A stretch of DNA of 64,000 nucleotides from Anniella stebbinsi (GCA_029215795.1 JARDYH010000001.1:119686533-119750532); one strand, 5' to 3'; counted from the first letter of the stretch, positions 53,443 to 63,684 are shown. Notes: generated by a model not told the origin, from the sequence alone. Numbers and translations: made by a program.

Positions 53443-54440
53443 GAAATTTCTGACACATATCTACCCCTAACCCATCTACAAAGTGAGCAATGTTCAGACT
53501 TCTAACTTTTAAAATAAAAAAGTTATAGGCGTTTCTTTCCTCATTGTTTCAAAAATACCTTGCCACCACATGCCTGGACCCAGCTGTCTGAAATTTTACA
53601 CACATATCAAGCCAAGTGGTACCTGTAATGTGCCCATGTTTCCTGTTTGTATCTTCAAAAATAAAAAAGTGGGAGGCGTAACTGTATTTACCCCACCACT
53701 ACCCATTTTTCTAAAATTAATTGCCACACAAGGCAAGCACCTACGTTTCCGAAATTTCACACACATAGGTCCCAAGGTACCGCCTACAATGTGGCAAAGT
53801 TTCATGTGTGTAACTTTAAAAATGACAAAGTTATAGGCATTCCTGGATATTTATTAAAAAATTAATTGCCACACAAGGCAAGCACCTATGTTTCTGAAAT
53901 TTCACACACATAGGTCCCAAGGTACCACCTACAATGTGGCAAAGTTTCATGTGTGTAACTTTAAAAATGACAAAGTTATAGGTGTTTCTTTCCTCATTGT
54001 TTCAAAAATTAATTGCCACACAAGGAAAGCTCCAATGTTTCTGAAATTTCACACACATATCAAGGCAAGTGGTACCTGTAATGTGCCCAAGTTTCCTGTT
54101 TGTATCTTCAAAAATAAAAAAATGGGAGGCGTAACTGTATTTACCCCACTACTACCCATTTTTCTAAAAATTAATTGCCACACAAGACAAGCACCTACGT
54201 TTCTGAAATTTCACACACATAGGTCCCAAGGTACCCCCTACAATGTGGCAAAGTTTCATGTGTGTAACTTTAAAAATGACAAAGTTATAGGCATTCCTGG
54301 GTATTTATTAAAAAATTAATTGCCACAAAATGCATGCACCAATCTTTCTGAAATTTCTCACAGATAACTACCCCTAACCAGTCTACAATGTGCCCAAGTT
54401 TCATCCTTCTATCTTTAAAAATGAAAAAGTTATAGGCGTT
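53441..54440. repeat. Family C tandem array, seven units with higher-order structure
   Basis: CTGAAATTT or a variant starts units at 53441, 53588, 53749, 53894, 54041, 54203 and 54348, so lengths are 147, 161, 145, 147, 162 and 145 bp. Units 2-3 and 5-6 are near copies 453-454 bp apart, showing a block duplication. A shared core is 'CCAAGTTTCAT' ... 'TCTTTAAAAATGACAAAGTT' + 'ATAGGCGTT'. The 143-codon frame at 53888-54319 reads through the units and gives a repeated peptide (KFHTH..., FKNDKVIG); the repeat unit is not a multiple of three throughout and no known domain is seen. Confidence 0.85.
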
Positions 54441-54624
54441 TTTGTAAAACAATACTTGGCTATGGGAAAAAGCATTCAAAATGGCGTCCGATCCGGATCG
54501 GACCTCATCGGATCGGATCGGATCGGAGGTTGGCCGGATCGGATCGGATCGGATCGGATTTTCCCGATTTTGGGTCGGATCGGATTCGGATCGTGGATCG
54601 GATCCGATCCGATGCACACCCCTA
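54441..54624. mobile_element. Family G right terminus with (GGATC)n subterminal repeat
   Basis: 'TTGGCTATGGGAAAAAGCAT' and 'TCAAAATGGCGTCCGATCC' lead into GGATCGGATCGG repeats (54507-54560) and the end 'GATGCACACCCCTA'. The complement, TAGGGGTGTGCATCGGATC, matches the left end of the G element at 11432. The C array joins it without a visible break. No left G terminus is found, so either the array belongs to this element and the left end is lost, or it was inserted into it. Confidence 0.6.
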
Positions 54625-55243
54625 CTATCCATGTCTCATTACAGCAATGAGGGAATATATATAGGTATTCCTAGTGTCCTCTCAAGAACAGTCTTCTTTC
54701 CAGTGGTGACCCATCAAAGCCAAGCCTGAACATTTTAGGAAGAGCTATAAAACTATTCAAGCCAGATTTGGTGGCCTGAGGTCTTGAAGTGAGGCTTTTC
54801 AGTGATTGCTACAGTTTTATCTATTCTTAGTATGTGTAGTTGATGATCAGTGGTCGTAACTCAGACTATTAATGGTTTGGACACTGACTTGGAGGGAGAG
54901 GGGTTATCTGGGTCTGTAGCACCACCCACAGAAGCACTCTGACACTGAGCCCAAGTCTGGCAACCAGGGACCATTGGAAGCCAAGACCTCCAAGTCTGAA
55001 AGCCCAAGGCACGACCTCAGGAACTGCAACCTATGAGCAAAACTCCATAATACTTGTCCCCAAAGGCTTCATGTACCATAGCTGCCCAACACACACACCA
55101 TGTGTCAAGCAAGGAGTGATGAGAGATGAGATACCTGTTCTCTCATCAGGTATCATCAGATACCTGTAATTTTAAGGATCCCTAGTCTCCCGCAAGCAGG
55201 CAGCACCTAAGAGGAGTCAGGATGAAGAATTATTATAAGACTG
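54625..55243. other. Unassigned sequence
   Basis: No recognised gene or repeat. Confidence 0.3.
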
Positions 55244-55374
55244 CCTTGTCCCAACTGGTGCCCTCCAGATGTGTTGGACTACAACTACCATAATTCCACA
55301 GACAACATAGCTGGCTGTGGAATTATGGGAGTCATAGTCCAACACATGTCGAGACACCAGGTTGGGGAAGGCTG
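55244..55374. mobile_element. Family H palindromic MITE
   Basis: 'CCTTGTCCCAACTGGTGCCC' and 'CCAGATGTGTTGGACTACAA' are answered by 'TAGTCCAACACATGTCGAGA' and 'CACCAGGTTGGGGAAGGC'. The loop region is itself a hairpin, 'AATTCCACAGACAACATAGC' against 'GCTGTGGAATTATGGGAG'. It is the most symmetric H copy here. Confidence 0.75.
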
Positions 55375-55821
55375 AACTCAGTCAAGAACCGTCAGAATAA
55401 GTTGTGTGCCTTGGGACCTGTCCAGGGTACTGAAGTACCAGTCGCTGACCAACTCTTGCTTTGTGGCATGTGACCTTTGAGTGGCTACGAACTTCTTTAC
55501 TGTAAGTCCCCTGCTCTGGTTATCTACTCCAAACCCCTGCTTCTTCCAGACTCACTGTGGACTCATCTTCACCAGGACTGCACATAAATATTTTCTAACC
55601 CACATCTTGACAGTGGTTGAAGTGATCTAAGAGCCGAACGAGATATGACATCAGAGATCTGTGTTTGGGTTGCCCAACAATTGTTTAAAGTTAAAAGGGG
55701 CACCAGAGAGGGGTAAATTGGATTGGGGCAGCAGTAATGGAAGAGGGGGGATAACCACCGCCCCATTCTTTTCCTGATCAATTGTCCCTTTCCCCAGTGA
55801 AGCTCCTGTTATTAGCACTGG

Positions 55822-55863
<42 letters not shown>

Positions 55864-56039
55864 TACCTATATTGAGCTTGTCTTTTCCCCCAGCAGAGCT
55901 AATACCAACATTGAGGAACAATTTCAATCAGAAAAAAACAGCATGAGAGAATAGACTAAACACCCCCTCTCCCACTGCCATAGCCCCAATCCCATTCAAC
56001 ACCCCCATCCACACAATACATGTATTATTATTATTATTA

Positions 56040-56074
<35 letters not shown>

Positions 56075-56720
56075 AAAATGAAGACCTAATCATAGATCTG
56101 CATCATGAATGTTATGGCCATTGAACATAACTCTCTCAGATCCTAGCTCTTCTCAAACTTTCTATTGTTGCTAGTGATGTCAAGTTAAAGATTAAATATA
56201 TGGCAAATAAAATTGATGACCGTCTTTGTAATCTGGGGAGTTTTGTTCTTTTGAACACAAGCAAAAAATAACTATATTTTAATTATTTTCCTCTGGAAGG
56301 GCAACTAATTAAAAACACAATGGCACTGTTGAAAGCTCATTAGCAAATTTATTTTTATAATGACAAGTAATCTCAACTCTATAAGTGGAACTACTCACCT
56401 GTATAATGCTGAATTTAGTTGGATTTTGGATTGAGGCCAATGATAGCATAATTTGTAAGCTTGCAAACTGGAAGTGTTCATTTACCAAGCCTATAATTAA
56501 GACAAGACTTCATTCCAAACTATTTTATAACTAAAATAGATTTCAATGTTTACAAAAAAGACAAGACAGCATACCAGCAAATTACAGTTAATATTTGTTG
56601 CATGCAGTGTGCACTATTAACTACAGGCATTATATCTGTGCAAGGCATGTCTTTTTATGGTATTTTTCTGATCTACAGAAAGCTACTTATAGGCCCCAAT
56701 CCAAGTATGTGCAGATATCA
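55375..56720. other. Unassigned sequence with two microsatellites
   Basis: (TA)n at 55823-55861 and (ATT)n at 56022-56073, with one interruption. No gene is recognised. Confidence 0.45.
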
Positions 56721-56856
56721 GCCTATGCCAACTTGGTGCCCTCCAGACATTTTGGACTTCAACTCCCATCAGCCCCAGCCAGCATGGCTCATGGTCTGAA
56801 ATGCTGGGAGGAGTCATCCAAAACATCTGGAAGGCACCAGATTGGGAAAGGCTGGC
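56721..56856. mobile_element. Family H palindromic MITE
   Basis: 'GCCAACTTGGTGCCCTCCAG', 'TTGGACTTCAACTCCCATCA' and 'GCCCCAGCCAGCATGGCTCA' on the left; 'GGGAGGAGTCATCCAAAACA' and 'TCTGGAAGGCACCAGATTGG' on the right. It is close to the form I know as widespread in squamates. Confidence 0.75.
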
Positions 56857-56987
56857 ATATATGTTTCATTCCTCAGTGCAGCTGCCATGAGCTGTTTGGC
56901 ATAGAAGAAGGAGAGGGGACTGAAACCTGAGAAAACTCACAACCTTCCTCCTTGAACAGCAGATCAGAGCTCTTCTCTAACATGGAT

Positions 56988-57323
56988 ACACACACTAGGG
57001 TGACCATATGAAAAGGAGGACAGGGCTCCCGTACTTTTAACAGTTCTGTAGAAAAGGGAATTTCAGCGGGTGTCATTTGTATGCATTCAAAACCTGATGA
57101 AATTCCCTCTTCATCACAACAGTTAAAGCTGCAGGAGCCCTGCCCTCTTGATCAGATACAAAACAGCGCAGGGCTCCTGCAGCTTTAACTGTTGTGATGA
57201 AGAGGGAATTTCACCAGGTACTACATGCATACAAATGACACCTCCTGACATTCCATTTTCAATACAACTGCTAAAGATACAGGAGCCCTTCTCTCCTTTC
57301 CATATGGTCACCCTAACGTACAC
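56988..57323. mobile_element. Family A palindromic MITE, complete
   Basis: The element is 56996-57315, from TAGGGTGACCATATGAAAAG to 'CATATGGTCACCCTA'. Flanks ACACACAC and ACGTACAC agree at 6 of 8 bases, consistent with a worn 8-bp duplication. GCATGCAGCACC subtype, with 'CATTCAAAACCTGATGAAAT' replacing the usual word in the left arm. Overlapping 81- and 88-codon frames are arm sequence, not genes. Confidence 0.78.
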
Positions 57324-57640
57324 ATCTATCCACAAATGGATGTTACATGCATGTCCCTCTCTCAATTCAGCTGCTGAGGCTGTGCACATGTAGACATGTT
57401 ACAAATTGTGCTGCCTCTCCTGATCAGCTGTTCAGGAGAGACTGCACATATATCCTCATGGCTTAGGATAGGGTAAAGAATTTCAAGTCTAGGGGCCAAA
57501 TTCAGCTCTGCTGTGGTCCCAATCTGTCTCTCCAGAGTTCCCCCAGATGGCCACACATGCTCCTCCTGGCCTGACCATATTTTCCCTGGCCACAAATTGT
57601 GTAGTTTTTGTGCAGTCCCCACCCCGAAAAGAATCGGATT
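57324..57640. other. Unassigned sequence
   Basis: No recognised feature. Confidence 0.3.
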
Positions 57641-58125
57641 TACCGGGGTCTTATTTTGTTGTGAAAAGAAGACTAGAAGGAGCAGGAGACACATGGCAGG
57701 CAGATGGTATCATCAAAAGGACCCACAAAAACCGTGAGGGGGCAGTAACAAGCATGTGATAAAGCGATCATCTGATGACACTCTTAGGGGCTCGTCAGAC
57801 GGGGGGCAAATCATGGGATATTGCATTTCCTTCCTGGGGTCTCTCTTGCTGGTTCTCTTCCACTTTCAAAACAAGCATTTTTCACAGAGACCAGCAACCA
57901 CATGGCCTGTAGATTTCAATGAATTTCCAGGGGGACAGAGTGCTCCAGCAGACAATTTATAGCGCAACCTCGGAAGAGTCAGATTTAAACAGGGGGGGGG
58001 GTTGTCACTCTGATGAGCCCCTACAACGCAGGAAACAGACGACAACGTTAAAAGGACCCACGAAAAAACATGAGTGGCCAGTAACAAACATGTAATAAAA
58101 TGCGCACCTGATGACGCTCACGGTC
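57641..58125 (+). mobile_element. Family E elements in tandem or nested arrangement
   Basis: Two copies of the E right half lie at 57641-57784 and 58024-58125, each with 'AAAAGGACCCAC', 'GTGAGxGGxCAGTAACAA' and 'CATGTxATAAA' ending in 'CTGATGACxCTC'. Between them, 57785-58023 has its own inverted ends TAGGGGCTCGTCAGACGG and TAGGGGCTCATCAGAG (complemented). The order suggests a full E element (57785-58125) directly following a truncated one, or an insertion sharing ends. A G-run lies at 57993-58002. Confidence 0.55.
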
Positions 58126-58954
58126 AAAGATACAGTGAATGTTTTCCAGAAATCGGTAACCACACAAAACATCCCCAGCTTCATTGCCACAAATCTGGAC
58201 TAGTTTTAACTCTCTCTCTCTCATGAAAATATGCAGCATTCTTCCTCTTATGCCAACAAGCCACACCTTATGCTACTCAACTTCATTTCCTCCATAGGTT
58301 AATGCCACATCCACTGCCATGAATACCACAAAAAAGGTGTGTGTTTTTTGTTACTAGAAGTTATCTCAGCTGGGCCTATAGGACTCGCTGGCCTGTGACT
58401 ATGACGCTAATGCTTTTTATCCCATAGGCCCACCTAGCTCCTTTAGACGAGCCTCCAGAATGGAAGAACAATGGGAAAACATGCATATTATCCCCTCAGC
58501 CCAAGAATGGAAATGGAGGAATTAGCACTGATGCTTATAATGGTAGTAGTGACAGTTATAATGCCTTTCAGCTTTATTGTGCCAGTATGAACAACTTCAG
58601 CACAGTAATCCAATTAAAACTAAGACTCAACACAGAACTGGATCGGCACAAAATACAATGGAGGTAGGAGAGCCACATGGGTGAAACTACTTGTACTCAT
58701 TTCAGTAATTACCAGAGTAAGAGTACAAAAATCCCTATTGTGAGCAGATGTCACATGCTCCGAGCTTGAACCCAGCTTGAAGCAGCAAACACTCACTCAC
58801 CTGCTGACTGATGGAAATGACTGACTCTAGGAAACAGGCTGTAAAATCAATTATTCACATCTGCTCTACTGCTGCCACCTACACATCCAGCAGCACTGTG
58901 CAAGTGGAGAAAGTTTTAGTTTTGTTTTAATAGGTGCACATACAAATGGGCCAG
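58126..58954. other. Unassigned sequence
   Basis: No recognised gene or repeat. Confidence 0.3.
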
Positions 58955-59032
58955 TGGCTGCAATCCTATGCATACGTAAGGAGGTCCCACTGAAATCAGT
59001 TGGATCAGCTTCTCCACAAACATGTTTAGGTT
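58955..59032 (+). repeat. Family J short repeat
   Basis: 'TGGCTGCAATCCTATGCATA' and 'GGTCCCACTGAAATCAGTTG' 'GATC' match the first half of J. Confidence 0.5.
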
Positions 59033-59129
59033 CATGCTACACAGCTGTCTCTGTGATGAAAGTTTTTTTTAAAAGCAAATGAATGCAACATTAGACTTCA
59101 TTGCAAATTCAGTACACATGGAAGAAGAT

Positions 59130-59440
59130 GTAATGATCATCAAGACCTACTCTAACATAGTAAATTATTTCTAGGGCCTAGCTATTTAAGGGACCACCTG
59201 TCTTCCTATGAACCTGTTGCATTATGAGAAGCTGCAAGAAAAAACATTTTGATAATACTGCTATGTAGAGAGACTCACTTGACAAGCACACAGTGGGAGG
59301 GGGGCTTTCTCCCATTTCACTCCTGAATTATGGAATGCACATCCCTTGGACCTGTGAGTAGTTCTCTCTCTCTCTCTCTCTCCTTTTAGAAAAAGATGTT
59401 TTTACTGAATGTACTGTCCATCTAGACACACGTACAAAAT
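59130..59440 (+). mobile_element. CR1/L2-group LINE coding relic with (TC)n expansion
   Basis: Protein words in order: 'YLRDHLSSYEPV' (decayed) near 59185-59215, 'GGGLSPISLLNYGMHIP' / 'SxxLWNALP' near 59295-59350, and 'EKDVFTEC' (the 'FKKxxKTVLF' end) near 59390. A (TC)n run at 59362-59382 has grown inside what was coding sequence. The frame is broken and the 3' UTR is not recognised. Confidence 0.6.
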
Positions 59441-60774
59441 CACATGTGTTCTCACTGGGCCCACATTCGTTCATCCAGGACTTTTTGACATTGCTTCCAG
59501 TAGAGTGTCTATGGCTAAGAAGGCAATCCCCACCCCAGAGAGCCACACCAATACACACATACAAGAACTTGCAGGTAATGCCACTTGGCTCATTGATGGA
59601 GTTTAACATGGATTTCAAATGCACAGGCTGAATTTGGGGGAATTAGCTGGGCAAAGCTTTTGCACTGGAACTTCAGGAACAAACATTATACCAATCACAA
59701 CTACTCCGGCCTTCACAGAGAATTGTGCTTGGATGGGGACGTTAGCTATCTTCTCATCAAAGCCAGGCTTCAGGCCTACTAGCAATGCTGTAGACATGTG
59801 TGAACTGTTGGAATTACAAGGAGAGGAATAGGTTCGAGTGACAGAGCAGGGAGGAAAGGGTGGGTAAACAGGAACCCCTAATGCTCATGGGAACAGAAAG
59901 AGAAGGAGAGCGAGGGTTGGGGTTTGGAGCAGAGTACATGGAGAGGGCTGGAAAGAAAATTATTCTAAAGGGAAGGAGACTAGTCTATGCTCCAGTGATT
60001 CTAGCATTCTCACATTGTAGACTAGAGGTAGCTGTATACTCGAAGCTTGAACCACTCATACATTCCAATTTACTCACACCTGAGGAGGTGCCCATTGCAA
60101 TTTCACCCTTTTCATTTAAGCAAACTCTTAAGGGGGCTGTGGGAAGGAGACATCAAGGGTGTGATCCTTTCCAAACAGGCAGGCTGCACAAAGGTGCCTG
60201 GCACTCCAACTTAAGGTGAGTTAAAGGGCAGAGCCAATTAACATATCCATTCACACTGGGATAGAGGGGCAGAGGCTATTCTTTCTAAAAGGTCCTCCAA
60301 GACCTCTACATGGACTAAAGCCCTTGCCTATTGACTGGAACTACTGAGCATTGCAACTCCAGTTCAGCTGTCTGAAGAAACAGGTTTCACTCTTAAAAAG
60401 GAGAGCCGTGCTTCCCAGGTGCAAGACATAGGCCTATCTTACCAGCCTACAAGTGAGCACAGGCAGGCAAAGCTTGGGGGTGGGTTGAGATAAGCAGAAC
60501 TACAGCATCCACTACCCAGGTTGAGGCTCATTAGCTGGACTTGTCCAGCAGTAGCAGGATGCTGGGTTTGCCTCTCTCTTCCCAGAGATCAGCCCTAGCT
60601 CCTCCTTGGAGTGAACCCCTTGGTGACTAGGGGCTTCTTTAAAGGGAAATTGTGTTTGCTTACTGCCACTTTCCTGCCTGCTTCTCTCATTGGAATGAGC
60701 TGAATTACAGGGGAGGAGAGAAGCAACCACAACCAGGTGGTCTGTAATTGAAAGCTTCCCTGCTCATATACTTG
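59441..60774. other. Unassigned sequence
   Basis: No gene is recognised. Overlapping frames of up to 119 codons at 59.3-60.9 kb lack motifs. Confidence 0.3.
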
Positions 60775-61015
60775 AATGGGACAGCGCCCTCTAGTGGGTG
60801 TTTTGTAGCACAACTTCAGCTGCATACCACAGTAAATCCCAAGATATTTGAGAAGAATCGGAATATCCAAAGATTTTTTTTTAATGGAATAACTGGGGGG
60901 AAAGCACAGGAGATGTGCAGGAGGCTCATGACATCATCAAAATGACCCGCAAACTTCCATGAATGGCCAGTCACAAGCGTGATATAAATTGCTATTTTAA
61001 AGAACCCTAGTGAAG
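60775..61015 (+). mobile_element. Family E MITE
   Basis: 'GGGACAGCGCCCTCTAGTGG', 'GAAGAATCGGAATATCC', 'GCACAGGAGATGTGCAGGAG', 'ATGACATCATCAAAATGACC' and 'ATGAATGGCCAGTCACAAGC' + 'GTGATATAAAT' follow the E order. Confidence 0.55.
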
Positions 61016-61579
61016 TCCTGGGGCCAGGATTCCCTCCAAAGGAGGTCTATACAACCACAGACGGACATTGATTCCCCTGAGAAAAACAGTGACCTTTTGC
61101 TGGTGAAAAACTTTCAGCTTTATACTGCTTAGACTAAAGCTGTGACATCACACCACACTCGAATTGAATTACAAAAGTTTAAGGAAGCCTTTCGCCATGC
61201 TGGAATGCAAGTGCTTGACTTAAACAAAAGGGCTGGCTTTTCCTTCCTGCCAGAGCCCTTTCCTTACACAAAAGATAAACTTTTAACTCAAATGGCTCAT
61301 TGAAGAACATATTGCTTTACTCTAGATAGAAATCCCTGTGGTGTTACTCAGTTTTACCTCCCTCCTTTTCCTTTGGAACATAAGCACATTTGCAGATCTG
61401 ATTATAATTGGATGATGCTCAATCTAACCATGCATTTGTAACAGAACTGTTGAGCCTGGTCACTTCGGCTGTGTTTTCCTGCCTCCCTAAGGTCATGGGT
61501 GAAAGCATCCAGTTCATAGGCATTGCACCAAGATGGAGTCTGTTCTGTTCACTCTGGAACCAAGCTACTTCATAACAGT
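61016..61579. other. Unassigned sequence
   Basis: No recognised feature. Confidence 0.3.
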
Positions 61580-61915
61580 GACAAGACTAGGGTGACCAGA
61601 TAAAATCCAGGTCAGGGCTCCTGTAACTTTAACAGTTGTAGAGAAAAGGGAATTTCGGCCAGTTTCATTTGTATGCAATTAGCTCCTGGTGAAATTTCCT
61701 CTTCATCACAACAGTTAAAGGTGCAGGCACTATACTAGAGTGACCATATACAAAAGAAGGCAGGGCCCCTGCAACTTTAACTGTTGTGATGAAGAGGGGA
61801 TTTCACCAGGAACTAATTGCATACAAATGAAACTGGCTGAAATTCCCTTTTCTCTACAACTGTTAAAGTTACAGGAGCCCTGACCTGGATTTTATCTGGT
61901 CACCCTAGACAAGAC
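61580..61915. mobile_element. Family A palindromic MITE, complete, exact 8-bp target duplication
   Basis: The element is 61588-61907, TAGGGTGACCAGATAAAATC to its complement. It is flanked by exact GACAAGAC at 61580-61587 and 61908-61915. Both arms are the GCAATTAG subtype and nearly identical apart from a few substitutions. Centre near 61735 at 'TATACTAGAGTGACCATAT'. With 52693-53030 it is the best evidence that family A is hAT-like. Confidence 0.9.
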
Positions 61916-61984
61916 AAAACTCATTAACCTGGCCTTTTAAGTGGCTTCATTAGTACCAGGGATGGGGTGCTAATGATGATTTAC

Positions 61985-62085
61985 TGTTATTAAGGTTTCT
62001 TTGCCGCTTTTTTGGGGGGCGGTTATTGATTGCTGTACATGGCCTTGATGACTCTGGCAGAAAGGCAGTATAAAAATACAGAAGA
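61985..62085 (+). mobile_element. Retroposon tail relic
   Basis: 'TTGCTGTACATGGCCTTGAT' and 'CTGGCAGAAAGGCAGTATAA' resemble the CR1/L2-group 3' end words seen elsewhere in the window. The body is not recognisable. Confidence 0.35.
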
Positions 62086-62139
62086 CCAGGTCCAAATAAC
62101 ATGTGCCCCAGCAGCTAAATGCTCCCTGCCAGCCATAGG

Positions 62140-62692
62140 GCGGATCTACACACAAGGTTTTTGATGTTTTATAAGGGTTATGAAAACTCTTTGGGCCACA
62201 TGACGCACTCCCTATAACGTTTTTTAAAACTCACTTCAGTTATATACAACAGTTTCACTTTTAATAAATCGTTTTAAGTAAAAGAATGTGTCCTTCCTTA
62301 CCGTTTCTGATTCATGGGGGCAGTGCTTCCTTTACTGGTGCCCAAATGCTTAGCAGTTGATTGGTGGGGAAGAAAGAGGAAGTGGACCAGTGAACTACAA
62401 CACCCACAATTCTTAGCCCTATACTTGCTAGGGAATGACAGAGGAACTAAGAAGGAAGTGTGTAACTGAACTACAACCCCCACAATGCCTTGCCCTAAAC
62501 TCATTGAAAAACAAAAGAGAAAGAGACATGGCAGAACAGCGTGTGACCGCACACACTGCTTTAAAGACAGAAGACTGTTCTCCTGTAACGTGAGTACTCA
62601 GTAATGTGGCCTAAGACGTTTTATAACGCACCTATTTGGAACGTTTTAAAATACAATTTAAAATGTTCCAAAGGACTGTGTGGATTCCCCCA
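62140..62692 (+). mobile_element. Family D DNA element (about 553 bp)
   Basis: Ends 'GGGCGGATCTACACACAAGG' and, complemented, 'GGGGGAATCCACACAGTCC'. The body is the reverse complement of 23550-24135, sharing 'TGGGCCACATGACGCACTCC', 'GTGTCCTTCCTTACCG', 'TTGCCCTAAACTCATTGAAA' and 'GTACTCAGTAATGTGGCCTA'. Flanking CATA on both sides could be a short target duplication, but this is weak. Non-coding. Confidence 0.7.
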
Positions 62693-63416
62693 TATATTGT
62701 TCTATCACACCAGCAGTTTATTGCACTCTCATTATGCCTGGTTCATTTTTTTTGCAGTGCGGTACTCACATGACATCATCGCTGTCCTGCACTCATCTCG
62801 CCTCTTCCACCCCTTTTTCCATCTTATTTTGGAGCATGGAAAGTCTGGTTTATTTCCTCCATGAACGATTAAAGCGCCATCCTGCCCTGTGTAATTCCGT
62901 CGGCATGCTATGTCCTTTGTTGGGAGTGTCTGCTTTGAAGGGAGGTCTTGTTGATGAAAGAGGTGGGCAGGGCGGTTCTTCTTCTCCAGCACACAAATGG
63001 AGCCCTGCTGCCCAGGTGGACCTGGAAGTCTGGATGGATTTATGGGTTGGGATGGGATGGGAACGAAAGTATTTCCAGCTCCAAGCATCCTTTGGTCCTG
63101 GAGAGCAAGGTGGCTCTTCCTAGCCAGAAGGGCAGGAGTAACTGAGAGTGTTGTGTTCCTCCACACACACACACCTTTTTTCCCTCTCTACCCACCCCCG
63201 GCAGGGGGAATTGGAAGCTGGTTCTAAAATGCTTCTGATTCCTTACAGCCAAAACCATTAAGGTAATCATAGTAAAGGAAATGAATAAATGATTCCGTCT
63301 AAGCAGGCTCAATCTTCTGGCAATAAAAGACAAGCACTGATCTCCTACGCTTGGGAGGGGAGAAGCGACTGCTCTGAACAAACACATTTGCAGGGACGTG
63401 AGGAGGTGTGAGACGC

Positions 63417-63455
63417 GAGGAGGTGCTAGCGCCCCGTGCACGGGCGGCGCCTCCT
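63417..63455. repeat. CpG-rich hairpin
   Basis: 'AGGAGGTGCTAGCGCCC' faces 'GGGCGGCGCCTCCT' around CGTGCAC. Most positions pair. Confidence 0.7.
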
Positions 63456-63649
63456 CCAAAGAAAAGAAGAAAAACAAAATGGGAATGCGAGGATATGCAG
63501 GCGCCCTGGTGCGCGAGTGCTCCTCCTCGCATGCAAACTCCCACGCTTGTTCCTTCATGAAGGAGTGCACGTGCAGGCGTTTGGGGGATCGCAGCACCAT
63601 GTGCCATCATCAAGATGAGCCCCTGATTCGTTTGACAGGGGGCTTATGG

Positions 63650-63684
63650 GGAGAGAGAGAGGGAGAGAGAGAGAGAGAGAGAGA
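63650..63684. repeat. (GA)n microsatellite
   Basis: About 16 GA units with one GG interruption. Confidence 0.9.

Noticed and set aside
53888..54319. 143-codon frame giving a repeated KFHTH/FKNDKVIG peptide
   Set aside because: The array units are not all multiples of three and the frame ends when unit length changes. I note possible coding ancestry but do not call a gene.
63040..63600. 186-codon open frame on the minus strand
   Set aside because: It lies in F-like and CpG-rich repeat sequence, overlaps open frames on the other strand, and has no domain or compositional sign of a protein.
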